From: JBKBIP01 sp046297495
Lineage (GTDB): Bacteria; Planctomycetota; Planctomycetia; Gemmatales; Gemmataceae
Direction: 5' to 3'
NCBI GenBank assembly: GCA_046297495.1
Contig: JBKBIP010000014.1
Location: forward strand, 75,200-139,199
DNA length: 64,000 nt
A program made the translations under genes and the position numbers. The notes beneath the pieces were generated by a model. That model searched no databases. It had not been told where the DNA came from and saw nothing but the letters and a program-made list of their open reading frames with translations. Below, piece after piece: positions 52,019 to 61,632 of this stretch (position 1 is its first letter; each line of letters starts with the position of its first letter).

Positions 52019-55000
52019 ATGGTGGAACAAGTTCCCCCGAATTCCCCTGGCTTCTCCCCTTCGCCAGCGCATGATGAGCCGCTCTCGGTGCGCCTGGAGG
52101 TGCGCCACGGTTCTTCCCGGCCGGTGTTCCTGGACATGAACGACGATAGTTTCCTCATCGGCAGCGTGCCGGGCTGCGATTGGCGCTTGCCGGGCACCGA
52201 GCTGCCGCCTGTCCTTTGTCTGCTTATTCGCACCCATTCGGCGGTGATTCTGCGACGCTTATCCGTCACTTACCCCATTCTGCTCAATGGCCAACCGCTT
52301 ACCCAAACCGTCGTGGCCGACGGCGACCGCATTCAACTCCGCTCCGTCGAATTGGTGGTCCACATCCCCGCAAGACAGGAAGCGGCGCGGCGAACCACCG
52401 CGCCAACGACCCCGCCCGCTCCCCCTCTGGAATCCCATTGGGCGCAGGACCTGGCGGAACGGCAACGTGAACTCGATGACCGTCAGCGTCAGCTCGATGA
52501 GCAAATTCAAGAATTAGAGACGGATCGGGTCATCTGGTATCGCCGCCGCGAGGAAATCGAACGGGAATGCCAGCAGCAAATCGCACAAGCCCAAGAACTC
52601 CAACGCCGTTTGCACGATCCACAACGCCAAGAAGCAACCGCGCGCGGCAACCGGGAAGAACGAGAACAAACGCTGGCTCAACGGCAAGAAGAACTGGCGC
52701 AGCAACAACAAGAGCTGCAAACCCTCCGCCAGCGCCTGCACGACCGCTACCGACAGCAGCATGACCGTTTGGTTGGGTTGCGGGAATCGGTGCGGCGCGC
52801 CACGCGCCGGTTGCGCCAACGGCAGCGCCAAGTGGAATCCGAAGCCGAACAAACCCAGGCGCGCCAACAAGAGCTGGACGCCCGGCAAGCCGAGCTGGAG
52901 GCCCGGCAACGGCAACTGGCTCAAGAGCGCCAGCAACTAGAGGAACAACGGCAACAGCTGACCCAAGAAAGCCAACAAGCGGCCGTCGGCTCGTCCCAAC
53001 AAGTGTCGGAATTACGTCTGCGGGAAACACGACTGGCCGAGGCGCGTCAAGCCCTGGAGCGCGACCAACGGCAGTATCAAGCCGATCTGGTGCGTCTGCA
53101 CCGCCAACAAGAATTTCAAGAAACGCGCGAAAAGAACCTGCGCGCCAGCGCCCGCGACATTGATCGGCGCTGGGAAGAATTGCAACGCGAAAGCCGCAAC
53201 TTGGAGGAACAAGCCACGCAGCTAGACGAATGGCATGCGCGGTTGGCCGAGGAAGCCAGCCACATCGCCCGGCAACGGGCGGAATTGCAATCGGCTCAGC
53301 AAGACCAGGGGCAACGCTTGGCCTCCCTGGAAGGGCAGCAAGCCATGTTGGCGACATTGCGGAGCCGCTTGGAACGCATGCGGGAGGAGACGCGCCAGGA
53401 AGCGCAGCGGTTGGCCGAGCAACGCGCCCACCAAGAGACCGTCGAAATCGACCTGCAAGAACGAAGCCGGCAACTGGAGCAGCTCCGGCACGAAGTCGAA
53501 GCGGAACGCCGACTGCACGAGCTGCAACGCCGCCGCTTCGAGGAACGGGCGGCCTTGATGGACAAGGCGGTATCGCAGTTACGCCAGACCCAAGACACCT
53601 TGGTTCAGGAAGAAGAACGCTTGCGGCTCCAAGCCGACGACTTGGACGCCCGCGCCGCCCAGCTGGCCGAGGAAACCGCCTTGTGGCAAGGACGTGCCGA
53701 ACAACTGACCCAGCTACAGCAGCGTTTGGAGGCGGATCGGCGCGTGCTGCGCGAGCGCGAGGCAGGCTTTGACCAAGCCGAAAAAGCGGCGCGCATCTTG
53801 CAAGAACAGTTGCGCCGCCGCGCCGAAGAGCTGGCCGCCAAACAACGCGATTTGGATATTCTGGCCCAGCAATGGGACCAACGGAACGCCGAGTTCGAGA
53901 CCCAGCGCCAGCACGTGGAGGAAGATTTAGCCCAGCGGCGCGCGGAAGTGGACCAGCTAACGGCCGCCGCGCAAACCCTGCAAGACGAAATCGCCACGCG
54001 CTCTGAGGCAGAGGACCGCCGCGCGGCGGCCTTGCATCAAAAAGTGGAACGGCTCAAGGAAGCGGGCCGAGCCGTGGCCGCCGAACGCAAGGAGCTACTG
54101 GCCGCGCGCGTCCGCTGGTTGGCCGAACGCCGACAACAGGAGGAGGAGCTGGAACGCGCCCGCGCCGCCATTGACTTGTCGCGGAACGATCTGCTGACAT
54201 TGTATCGCCAATTGCCAGAATTGGAAGACCGGGCGCGCGGGGCGGTGGATAGCCTTCACCGCCCCCGCGAACAACTGCGCGAGGCCCTGGCCGAGCTGCA
54301 CGCTTACGCCCGGCAATGTCAGGATGAATTAGCACAACACCGCGACCGCCTGCGCCAAGACGTCGAAGCGGTCCACCAGCGCGAGGACGCCTTGCGCCGC
54401 GCCCGCGAGGAACACCGCCTAGCCGTCGCCGCTTTCCGGCAACAACTGCTCGATTGGCAAGGCAAGCTCGCCGAGATGAAACAAGCGTTGGCCGAGGATG
54501 AAGCCCGCCTGGACCGTCGCCAAGCGGAGATCGAGGCTCAAGAACGTCACAACCGCGAGACTACCGAACGCCTGGCCGAGGAAGCCGAGGTCATCGCCCA
54601 AGACCGCCGCCGCGCCGCCGAACGTCGTCAGGAGATGGAACGGCATTTGGAAGACCTGCGTGCCTGGTACAAACGCAAGCTGCGCGAGCTGGCCCGCAGC
54701 GAACAGAAAGCCGGAAACGACAAACCAGCGGCAGCAATTGTCCCCGTGTCGGCTCCGGATCACCAACCCACCGACATCCTCTCCCTCACTGGCAACGTGG
54801 AGCCGGGCGACCGGCAGCTTGGCGATATATTGAAGTCATTAGGGTTGGTGGATGCCGACATCCTGACCGACCTGCTGCGCGAGGCCCGCCGGCAACGGCG
54901 CTCGTTGCGCCATTTGCTGCTGGCCGATGGTCATTTGACGCTCTATCAATTGGCCCTGATCGAAGCGGGCAACCTGGACGGCCTCATTCTGGGCCCCGTG

Positions 55001-55789
55001 CGCGTGATCGACCGGCTGCGCGTCACGCCCCGCGAGACAGTCTATCGCGTCTTCGACCCGCGCCGCGGCCAAGACGCCGTGCTCCGCCATTTGAACGAGG
55101 CGGAGTTGGAGGACGCCGTTCACCCGGATGAATTCCGCCAGCGGTTCGCCGCCGCCGCGGCCGTGCAACATCCGCATCTGGCCGCCACTTGGGAAGTGCT
55201 CGACATCGCGGGCCGCCCCGCCGTGCTGCAAGAATGGGTCAATGGCCTGCCGAGTCCCGATTGGCCGCCGCTGGTGGCCGTCCCCGGCGTCTGGTTCCGC
55301 TTGGCCTGCCAAGCCGTCTTGGGCTTGCACACTGCCCATCAAGCCGGGCTAACGCATGGCCATTTACGAGAACAGGCCGTTGTGTTGACTAATGAAGGAA
55401 TCGTCAAGCTGTGTGGTTTCGGCGAACCGCAGTGGCTAGTGGATGTCCCCGAGATAGCCGATGCCTCGTTTCCGATGGATAAGTCATTGTCTGGAAGTGA
55501 AGAGCAACACGATTTGGCTATCTTGGGTGGGATCGCCGCCTCCTGGATGCAACGTCTCCCCGCCGGCAAAGGAACCAAAACCAAACGCCTGCCCGAAGCG
55601 CTGGAGGACCTGTTGCGCCGCTGGACGGCGACAACCGCTGATGACCGCTTCTCCAGCGCCGCCGCCCTGCTGGACGCTCTCGATCACATCAGCGCCACCA
55701 TCCCCGCCAATCCCGCCGCCTGGGACCGCCTCTTGCACCACGTCCGCGCCGAGTCCGACTCCAACACCACCGAACGACAATCGGCGTAA
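52019..55789 (+). CDS. giant FHA / coiled-coil / pseudokinase protein
   Basis: The protein has 1256 residues from the ATG at 52019 (a GTG at 52004 is an alternative; the ribosome site is weak). An FHA-like domain occupies about 25-115 (DDSFLIGSVPGCDWRL; HSAVILRR; LNGQPLTQTVVADGDRIQLR). A Gln/Arg/Glu-rich coiled coil of about 770 residues follows, without breaks (about 140-910). A short region then reads LGDILKSLGLVDADILTDLL ... LTLYQLALIEAGNLDGLILGP, the linker that usually precedes planctomycete kinases. The kinase domain that follows is degenerate: no glycine loop (DRLRVTPRETVYRV), no VAIK lysine (AVLRHL), HRD becomes HGH, DFG becomes GFG. It is probably a cytoplasmic scaffold that recognises phosphothreonine. 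No signal peptide is present. Confidence 0.85.
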   Translation: MVEQVPPNSPGFSPSPAHDEPLSVRLEVRHGSSRPVFLDMNDDSFLIGSVPGCDWRLPGTELPPVLCLLIRTHSAVILRRLSVTYPILLNGQPLTQTVVADGDRIQLRSVELVVHIPARQEAARRTTAPTTPPAPPLESHWAQDLAERQRELDDRQRQLDEQIQELETDRVIWYRRREEIERECQQQIAQAQELQRRLHDPQRQEATARGNREEREQTLAQRQEELAQQQQELQTLRQRLHDRYRQQHDRLVGLRESVRRATRRLRQRQRQVESEAEQTQARQQELDARQAELEARQRQLAQERQQLEEQRQQLTQESQQAAVGSSQQVSELRLRETRLAEARQALERDQRQYQADLVRLHRQQEFQETREKNLRASARDIDRRWEELQRESRNLEEQATQLDEWHARLAEEASHIARQRAELQSAQQDQGQRLASLEGQQAMLATLRSRLERMREETRQEAQRLAEQRAHQETVEIDLQERSRQLEQLRHEVEAERRLHELQRRRFEERAALMDKAVSQLRQTQDTLVQEEERLRLQADDLDARAAQLAEETALWQGRAEQLTQLQQRLEADRRVLREREAGFDQAEKAARILQEQLRRRAEELAAKQRDLDILAQQWDQRNAEFETQRQHVEEDLAQRRAEVDQLTAAAQTLQDEIATRSEAEDRRAAALHQKVERLKEAGRAVAAERKELLAARVRWLAERRQQEEELERARAAIDLSRNDLLTLYRQLPELEDRARGAVDSLHRPREQLREALAELHAYARQCQDELAQHRDRLRQDVEAVHQREDALRRAREEHRLAVAAFRQQLLDWQGKLAEMKQALAEDEARLDRRQAEIEAQERHNRETTERLAEEAEVIAQDRRRAAERRQEMERHLEDLRAWYKRKLRELARSEQKAGNDKPAAAIVPVSAPDHQPTDILSLTGNVEPGDRQLGDILKSLGLVDADILTDLLREARRQRRSLRHLLLADGHLTLYQLALIEAGNLDGLILGPVRVIDRLRVTPRETVYRVFDPRRGQDAVLRHLNEAELEDAVHPDEFRQRFAAAAAVQHPHLAATWEVLDIAGRPAVLQEWVNGLPSPDWPPLVAVPGVWFRLACQAVLGLHTAHQAGLTHGHLREQAVVLTNEGIVKLCGFGEPQWLVDVPEIADASFPMDKSLSGSEEQHDLAILGGIAASWMQRLPAGKGTKTKRLPEALEDLLRRWTATTADDRFSSAAALLDALDHISATIPANPAAWDRLLHHVRAESDSNTTERQSA

Positions 55790-55876
55790 TCATCGACCTG
55801 GCATCACCCCAGCCGGAAAAATTTCGCCGCGCACGCGGCCCGAGCAAGTGCCGTCTGTTCGGACACCTGGCATACC

Positions 55877-55961
55877 TGCCGAAGAGAGGACTCGAACCTC
55901 CACTCCCTAAACGGGAACCAGGTCCTGAACCTGGCGCGTCTGCCAATTCCGCCACTTCGGC
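55877..55961 (-). tRNA. tRNA-Leu (anticodon CAG)
   Basis: An 85-nt class II tRNA. The acceptor stem GCCGAAG (5' end at 55961) pairs with CTTCGGC; discriminator A is at 55877. The anticodon arm reads CAGGT-TCAGGA-CCTG with CAG. A long variable arm (TTCCCGTTTAGGGAGT region) and the T arm GGAGG-TTCGAGT-CCTCT complete it. CCA is not encoded. It is flanked by the pseudokinase gene (86 bp) and the upstream promoter. Confidence 0.97.
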
Positions 55962-55978
55962 ATGGATAAACAGCGGAC

Positions 55979-56010
55979 ATTATATACCCCATCATAGGGC
56001 GGAATGCCAA
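55979..56010 (-). promoter_or_regulatory. candidate promoter of tRNA-Leu
   Basis: On the minus strand TTGGCA (56010-56005) is followed after 18 bp by TATATA / TATAAT (55986-55979), ending 17 bp before the tRNA 5' end, a usual distance. Confidence 0.45.
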
Positions 56011-56248
56011 CCATCGTCAAGGGCCGAGTCTCTTGCGATGTTCAACGAGTAGGGATTTTTTCCCGAGCCGCAAGGCACCGCCCGTGCATGTTTCCCCCAT
56101 GATTTGCCGGCTTTCCCACCTGTTCGGACTGCAACCATCATTTTGCCGCGGTTTTGCGACCACTCGTTGCATAAAACGGGGCTTGGTTACGTTCTCATAC
56201 GACTGCGGCGCGAAAGCAGATCGAGAATATCTGCGGCGGCGATGCTTA

Positions 56249-57190
56249 TCACTCCAGTCCTGGCAGCCACGGTTGGGCAGGGTTGGACTTGCGAGCGTAG
56301 CGGGGCGCGGCGGTCGCGTGCGGCGTGGCCCGGCGGCGTGGCCCGGCTCCGGTTTTGGTCTCGACTCGCAACATCGGGCCGGGGCGATCCTGGTGGGCGG
56401 TGTGGATACGCGGCAGGTCGGCCCCGTCGGCCAGCGCCTGATGCACGGCGGCGACGGCCAAGCTCGGCCGGTTGCACTGACCGCTCAAGTGCAGCTGTAC
56501 GACATGCCGAAGTCGGCCCGGTGTGGAATAGCGCACAATCTCCCGCACCAGGGCGGCGGCTTGCTGGTTGGACAGGTGCCCCTCATCGCCGAGCACGCGG
56601 GCGATCAGCCGGGGATGCCGGCCGCTGGCGTATTGCAGCTCGACATCGTGATTGAATTCCACGGCCAGCACGTCCACCTCGGCCAGCGCCCGCGCCAAGG
56701 CCGCGTCCCAGCAACCCAGGTCCGACACATAGGCCAGCCGCGCCGGTTGCCCGAACAGGTCCCCCGGCCCCGTGAAACGAAAGCCAAAGGTCGGGCCGCT
56801 GTCGTGCCGGACCGCTATGGGCTGACAGGTCAAGGAGGGGGCCAGCGTGAGTTCCCGGCCCTCCTCGTAGTCATGCACTAGCCCCGCTTGACACAACCGG
56901 GAAAACTCGGTGCTGGCATGGCGCAAAGCGTCATGGTGGCCGGGATGACAATAGAGAGGAATCCGCGAACGCCGCAGATGGCGCAAGGTGCGGTTGTTCC
57001 AGTGATCGCCATGCGTGTGCGTGAGCAAGACCCCCCGCGCCTGCCGCCACGATCCGGCCACCTCTTCCAAACGCCGCCCCAGCTCACGCGGCCTCAGCCC
57101 GCCATCGAGCAACAGCCCAAAACCATCCACCTCAATCCACCCCGCGTTCCCCGCGCTACCACTGGCCAACACTGCGAATCGGAATGCCAT
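56249..57190 (-). CDS. metallo-beta-lactamase-fold hydrolase (YycJ/WalJ-like)
   Basis: The protein has 313 residues from the ATG at 57190 (AAGGA nine bases upstream); the frame extends seven codons further. Motif 2 is LLTHTHGDHWNN; the N-terminus FAVLASGSAGNAGWIEVDG and LAYVSDLGCWDAALARALAEVDVLAVEFNHD match the YycJ-type subgroup, in which the metals are held by His/Asp. These are thought to be nucleases or phosphodiesterases; the role here is unknown. The C-terminal 50 residues are basic and low in complexity (TGAGPRRRATPHATAA). The gene is alone. Confidence 0.88.
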   Translation of the reverse strand: MAFRFAVLASGSAGNAGWIEVDGFGLLLDGGLRPRELGRRLEEVAGSWRQARGVLLTHTHGDHWNNRTLRHLRRSRIPLYCHPGHHDALRHASTEFSRLCQAGLVHDYEEGRELTLAPSLTCQPIAVRHDSGPTFGFRFTGPGDLFGQPARLAYVSDLGCWDAALARALAEVDVLAVEFNHDVELQYASGRHPRLIARVLGDEGHLSNQQAAALVREIVRYSTPGRLRHVVQLHLSGQCNRPSLAVAAVHQALADGADLPRIHTAHQDRPGPMLRVETKTGAGPRRRATPHATAAPRYARKSNPAQPWLPGLE

Positions 57191-57523
57191 GTCGTGTCCT
57201 TCCCTTGCCACTTATTCCAGACGCTCCATCCGGGACGACGATTCCTGCTAGCATGGTAGCGAGCAGAAGCTTTCTTGTCAGGGGAAAACGGGGATGGCTT
57301 CCGCTTGGTCTATCCGAGCAAATGGCAGAAGAGGTCTGTTCTGGAAAAAGAAATGTTTCGTCCCAATCATCATTGTGAACAAGGGAAAATGCGGGTACGG
57401 TATGGAATGAACATCATCCGAGGGCGGAAATGGGGGCGGAAGTCCAATATCACTCCAATGGCAATCGACCCTCACCCTCTTTGGTTCACTGAACGGGCGT
57501 CGTCGCCGCAATAGGAGTCCGTC
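57191..57523. other. 333-bp divergent intergenic region
   Basis: It must contain the promoters of the hydrolase and the HEAT-WD40-CpaB gene. The best plus-strand candidate is TTGTGA (about 57374) with TACGGT 17 bp downstream, a weak match. No repeat or RNA gene was recognised. Confidence 0.4.
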
Positions 57524-59656
57524 ATGTCCCGCCGACCTGCTCTTGCCTGGGTTGTCTTGCTGCTCTTCGTTCCGCCGTTTCTCGCCAGCGACGCCAATCG
57601 CGACGCGGAGGCGTTGCGCAGGCTCGGCGTCGAGACCGCTGGGCCGGCCCTCGTCGCCTTCCTGCGCGAGCAGGTTGAGGCGGCGGAACACATCTCGGAA
57701 CTCATTTCCCAGCTCGACGATGATGTCTTCGCCGTCCGCGAGGAAGCGATGCTACAACTGGCCGCGCTGGGGCCGTTCGCGAAGCCGGCCATTGAGGCGG
57801 CGTTGCGGCAAGACGTCTCCCTCGAGGCCAGGCGGCGATTGCAACGATGTCTCGAGCAGATCACAGGGAGTGAGAATCCAGGCCCAGCCGTGGTTCGGCT
57901 GATCGGCGCCATGAAACCCGCTGGGGCGGCGTCCGTCTTGCTCGAATACACGCCGCTCGTCAACGAGCGGAACCTTGACGAGTTGTGTCGGTCACTGGCG
58001 GCCGTGACGATGCGCGACGGCAAGGTGGAACCGGCCGTCGTGGCGGCCGTGACCGCGCAAGATGCGACGCGACGGGCGCTGGCGGGGGAAGCGCTGGTCC
58101 GCGCGAACGCCGTCGAGCATCTCCCCGCCGTACGCGAACTGTTGAAGGACAAGGACGTGAACGTCCGACGGCGCGTCGCGTCGGCCTTGCTCCGCCATGC
58201 CCGCGACAAGTCGGCGGTCCCGGTAGCCATCGACCTGCTGGCCGAGTTGCAGGCGGTCGAAACCTGGGAAGTCGAAAGAATGCTTCGCGTGATCGCCGGC
58301 GCGGACGCGCCGGAGCGGTCGGCCGACGACGATGCCTGGTCGCATCGCGATGCCTGGTCGGCGTGGTGGGCCAAGAACGAAGGCGGGATCGACCTGGCCG
58401 GGATCAAGTGGACGCCGCGGACGTTCTACACTCCGGGCGACAAGGTGTTCGAGGGACATGAGAAAGTCGTGACTTCCGTGGCGTTTTCGCCCGACGGTCG
58501 CACCCTCGCCTCGGCGAGCGAGGACGGCACGATCCGGCTGTGGGACACCGGGACCGACAAGCAATTGCACAAGCTTGAAGGGCATCATATGGCCGTGCAT
58601 ACCGTGGCGTTTTCGCCCGACGGCCGAACCCTCGCCTCGGGAGGTTCGGACAACGCGATCTGGTTGTGGAATATTGCCACCGGACAGGTGCAGCGTAGCT
58701 TTCCGGCGCATTCCAGGGTGCTGTCCATAGCGTTTTCGCCCGACGGCCGCACCCTCGCCTCGGGGAACTGGGACCATGCGGTCCGGCTGTGGGATGTCGC
58801 CACCGGCAAGGAACGGGGGCTGCTTCAGGGGCATTCCCAGCCTGTGTATTCCGTGGCGTTTTCGCCCGATGGCCACACCCTCGCCTCGGGGAGTTACGAC
58901 CGATCGATCCGGCTATGGGATGTCGCCACCAACAAGGTGGCGCGGGAACTTCATGGGCATTCAAATGGGCTGTACACCCTGGCGTTCTCGCCCGACGGCC
59001 GAACCCTCGCCTCGGGGAGTGACGACCACACGGTTCGGCTGTGGGACACCGGGACCGGCCAGGTACAGCGTCAGCTTCAAATACCGCATGGTGTGCTGTC
59101 CGTGGCGTTTTCGCCCGACGGCCGCACCCTTGCCACCGGGACTTACCGGAAGCTTTATCTGTGGGATGCCGTCACCGGCAAGGAACGGCGTCTTCTTGAA
59201 GGGCGTTCGCGTGTGTTTTCACGTAGCGTGGCGTTTTCGCCCGACGGCCGACGCCTCGCGAGCGGCGACGGCGACACCCTCACCGGCTGCGTTCTCATCT
59301 GCGACCTGGTGAAAACCATCGCCCAGGCTGAGGAATCGGGGGATGTATCCATCCAATCCGGGCATCGCGCCGTGGCGATTCGTGTGGAAGTTTCGGAAGC
59401 AGTTAGTGCCTTCCTCGTCCCTGGCTCGCGGGTGGATCTTATCCACACCATCCGCGCTGACAAGATGAATAAATCACAAATCCTCCTTCAAAACCTGAAA
59501 GTATTAGCCGTTGATATAATGCAAAGACGAGAAGGTGATCCGGAAAAAGTCGTGATAGTTGTTGAGGTCATGGCCGAAATGGCTGAAACAATCGGCAAAG
59601 CCAAGGAATCGGGGACCCTATCCGTGGTCCTCCGCGCCCCGGAAAAGAAGCCCTGA
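57524..59656 (+). CDS. exported HEAT-WD40 protein with CpaB/RcpC-like C-terminal domain
   Basis: The protein has 710 residues, with AGGAG seven bases before the ATG. A signal peptide (LAWVVLLLFVPPFLAS) is followed by HEAT-like helices (about 25-300: VREEAMLQLAALGPFAKPAI; VRRRVASALLRHA), then seven WD40 repeats (about 310-580), each starting VAFSPDGRTLASG. The DNA of these repeats is nearly identical with a period of 123-126 bp (starts near 58478, 58604, 58727, 58853, 58979, 59102 and 59228). The last 104 residues (607-710) read HRAVAIRVEVSEAVSAFLVPGSRVDLIHT and LLQNLKVLAVD, ending AKESGTLSVVLR, matching the CpaB/RcpC domain of Flp pilus assembly. No pilus genes are nearby. Confidence 0.85.
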   Translation: MSRRPALAWVVLLLFVPPFLASDANRDAEALRRLGVETAGPALVAFLREQVEAAEHISELISQLDDDVFAVREEAMLQLAALGPFAKPAIEAALRQDVSLEARRRLQRCLEQITGSENPGPAVVRLIGAMKPAGAASVLLEYTPLVNERNLDELCRSLAAVTMRDGKVEPAVVAAVTAQDATRRALAGEALVRANAVEHLPAVRELLKDKDVNVRRRVASALLRHARDKSAVPVAIDLLAELQAVETWEVERMLRVIAGADAPERSADDDAWSHRDAWSAWWAKNEGGIDLAGIKWTPRTFYTPGDKVFEGHEKVVTSVAFSPDGRTLASASEDGTIRLWDTGTDKQLHKLEGHHMAVHTVAFSPDGRTLASGGSDNAIWLWNIATGQVQRSFPAHSRVLSIAFSPDGRTLASGNWDHAVRLWDVATGKERGLLQGHSQPVYSVAFSPDGHTLASGSYDRSIRLWDVATNKVARELHGHSNGLYTLAFSPDGRTLASGSDDHTVRLWDTGTGQVQRQLQIPHGVLSVAFSPDGRTLATGTYRKLYLWDAVTGKERRLLEGRSRVFSRSVAFSPDGRRLASGDGDTLTGCVLICDLVKTIAQAEESGDVSIQSGHRAVAIRVEVSEAVSAFLVPGSRVDLIHTIRADKMNKSQILLQNLKVLAVDIMQRREGDPEKVVIVVEVMAEMAETIGKAKESGTLSVVLRAPEKKP

Positions 59657-59790
59657 GGCACGTCGAATGGGGAGCGCAGTATTCGATGTCATACAGACGT
59701 CCCCCGAAGAGGGCGCGCCAGGTGGGCCTGGTGCGACCCCATCGGGATAGGCAAGTGAATCGCTCTTACAGATCCAATCATGTCCGCGGC

Positions 59791-61632
59791 TCACTTCTTC
59801 CCGCCGGGCGTGGGGGTTAGCTCCTCCAGCTCGCGTTGGACGTCGCGCAGCAGGTCTTCTTGCGCGGTTTGTTTCTTGAGGTACAGCTTGGGATCGGCTT
59901 CCTTGCGGAGTTTGTCGAAGATCGTCGGGATGGCCTGTTGCACCTTCTTGGCGAAGACTTCCTTCTTGAGTGCCTCGCGGTGAGCGTCCAGCGATTGATT
60001 GGGTTCGGGGGGAAGGCGGCGGACGCATTTGATGATGATGGGGCCTTCCGGCGTCTCGACCAAATGGCTGACCTCGCCCGGTTGCAAGGCGAAGGCGGCC
60101 TTCTCGATCTCCGGCGTGGCCGAGTACCGGCCCACGGGTTGAATGGCGCCCCCCCGCGCCGCCAGATAGGGATTGCACTGCGAGTTGGCCGCCTTGTCGA
60201 AGGCCACCGGATTGTTGCGCACTTCGTCCCAGACCCGAAAAGCGATCTTTTCCTGGCCGCGTGGGAACAGAATGACCCGGCAATCGATCTTCTCGCCGTA
60301 CCGCGCCGCGAAGGCCCGCAGCAAATCTTCCTCGGCGATGGTCACTTGCTTTTCGCAGAGCTTGGCCAGTAGCAAGCGCGGCTTGATGACATCCTCACGC
60401 CATTCAAACAGCGACTTTCCGTGCTGCTGGAGGATGTTTTGCGTGAACGTCGCCCGATCCACCTGAAGCTGCTCGCAATCCTGGTCGAGCGCGGCATCGA
60501 TTTCCTTGGCGGTCACTTGCACGCCGAGCTGGGAGCAGGCATGTTCGATAATCCGCTTATTGACGAGCAGTTCGAGCTTCTCGGCCCCTTGGCGAGCGAT
60601 GAGATATTCCCCCAGGTCCTCGCGCGTGACCGGCTCGGTTTGGTACACGTAGCCCAGAATCCACACGGCGGGATCATGGACCCAGTTCTCCACTTTGGTC
60701 TTCTCCGGAGCGCCTTCCTGAAGTAACTGCTGGAACAATTCAGGAATCAGCTCTTGCACTTTTTTGTCGAAGACTTGCTTGCGCAGTGCTTCTTGTTCGT
60801 GCTCGAACGAGCGGTTGCCGTCGGCGGGAATGCGGCGGACACATTTCAGAAAAGCGATCCCTTCCTCGCTGGTGATGCACTCGCTGACCTCGCCGGGTTG
60901 CAAGCGAAAGGCGACTTGCTCCACTTCGGGATGGGAATGATGCCGGCCGATGGGTTTGATGGCTCCGCCGTTGGCTCGTAGGTACGGATGCGGCTGAGTC
61001 TGGGCGGCGGCCTCGAAATCGTCGGGATTGCGTTTGACTTTCTCCCAAATCCGCGTGATTTCCTGCTCCTTCTCCAGAGGATAGACAATCATGCGGCATT
61101 CGACCTTTTCGCCATAGGCGGCCTCGAAGGCGTCGCGCACCTCTTGCTCGCTGACCTGGACCCGATCTTGACACAATTTGGTTAGCATCAAACGGGGGCG
61201 GATGACATCTTCTTTCCATTCATACAGGGTCTTGCCATAGCGGCGCAGCACCTGCGTGAGAAAAGCCTCGCGATCGACGTTGATGTCGCTCATGTCCTCG
61301 ACCAGGGCCGCCTCCACGTCACGGGCCGTCACCACAACGCCCCGCTGCCGACACGCGTGCTCGATGACGCGCTTGTTGAGGAGTAAATCGAGCTTCTCGG
61401 CCCCTTGCCGTTGCAGCAGATATTCCCCCAGCTCGGCACGGGTGATGGCGATATTGCCGTGGATGTAGGCGACGACACGCTTATGATAGTCGCTGTGCTG
61501 GGCCGAGGGAGGAATTGGGGCCGTGGGGGGGGCCGCCATGCCCACACTGCTGGCGGTCAGCCCAGCCAGCAGAGCCAAAACCGCCTGGCCGCGCCAGTAT
61601 CTCCTACTTGCCGAGTCTCCACGGTCGCGCAT
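59791..61632 (-). CDS. duplicated SurA-like peptidyl-prolyl isomerase/chaperone
   Basis: The protein has 613 residues from the ATG at 61632, where GGGAGG precedes; the 26-codon extension is rejected. A signal peptide (GQAVLALLAGLTASSVGMA) precedes two homologous halves (about 40-310 and 330-595). Each has a SurA-N-like helical part (ELGEYLLQRQGAEKLDLLLNKRVIEHA and DLGEYLIARQGAEKLELLVNKRIIEHA) and a parvulin-like part (GGAIKPIGRHHSHPEVEQVAF and GGAIQPVGRYSATPEIEKAAF). SurA helps fold outer-membrane proteins; the window holds several such cargos. A full tandem duplication of the whole SurA unit is unusual. Confidence 0.85.
   Translation of the reverse strand: MRDRGDSASRRYWRGQAVLALLAGLTASSVGMAAPPTAPIPPSAQHSDYHKRVVAYIHGNIAITRAELGEYLLQRQGAEKLDLLLNKRVIEHACRQRGVVVTARDVEAALVEDMSDINVDREAFLTQVLRRYGKTLYEWKEDVIRPRLMLTKLCQDRVQVSEQEVRDAFEAAYGEKVECRMIVYPLEKEQEITRIWEKVKRNPDDFEAAAQTQPHPYLRANGGAIKPIGRHHSHPEVEQVAFRLQPGEVSECITSEEGIAFLKCVRRIPADGNRSFEHEQEALRKQVFDKKVQELIPELFQQLLQEGAPEKTKVENWVHDPAVWILGYVYQTEPVTREDLGEYLIARQGAEKLELLVNKRIIEHACSQLGVQVTAKEIDAALDQDCEQLQVDRATFTQNILQQHGKSLFEWREDVIKPRLLLAKLCEKQVTIAEEDLLRAFAARYGEKIDCRVILFPRGQEKIAFRVWDEVRNNPVAFDKAANSQCNPYLAARGGAIQPVGRYSATPEIEKAAFALQPGEVSHLVETPEGPIIIKCVRRLPPEPNQSLDAHREALKKEVFAKKVQQAIPTIFDKLRKEADPKLYLKKQTAQEDLLRDVQRELEELTPTPGGKK

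Noticed and set aside
52440..54710. SMC/Rad50-like or myosin-like protein
   Set aside because: The long coiled coil lacks Walker motifs at either end. The ends are FHA-like and kinase-like, so a scaffold is the better reading.
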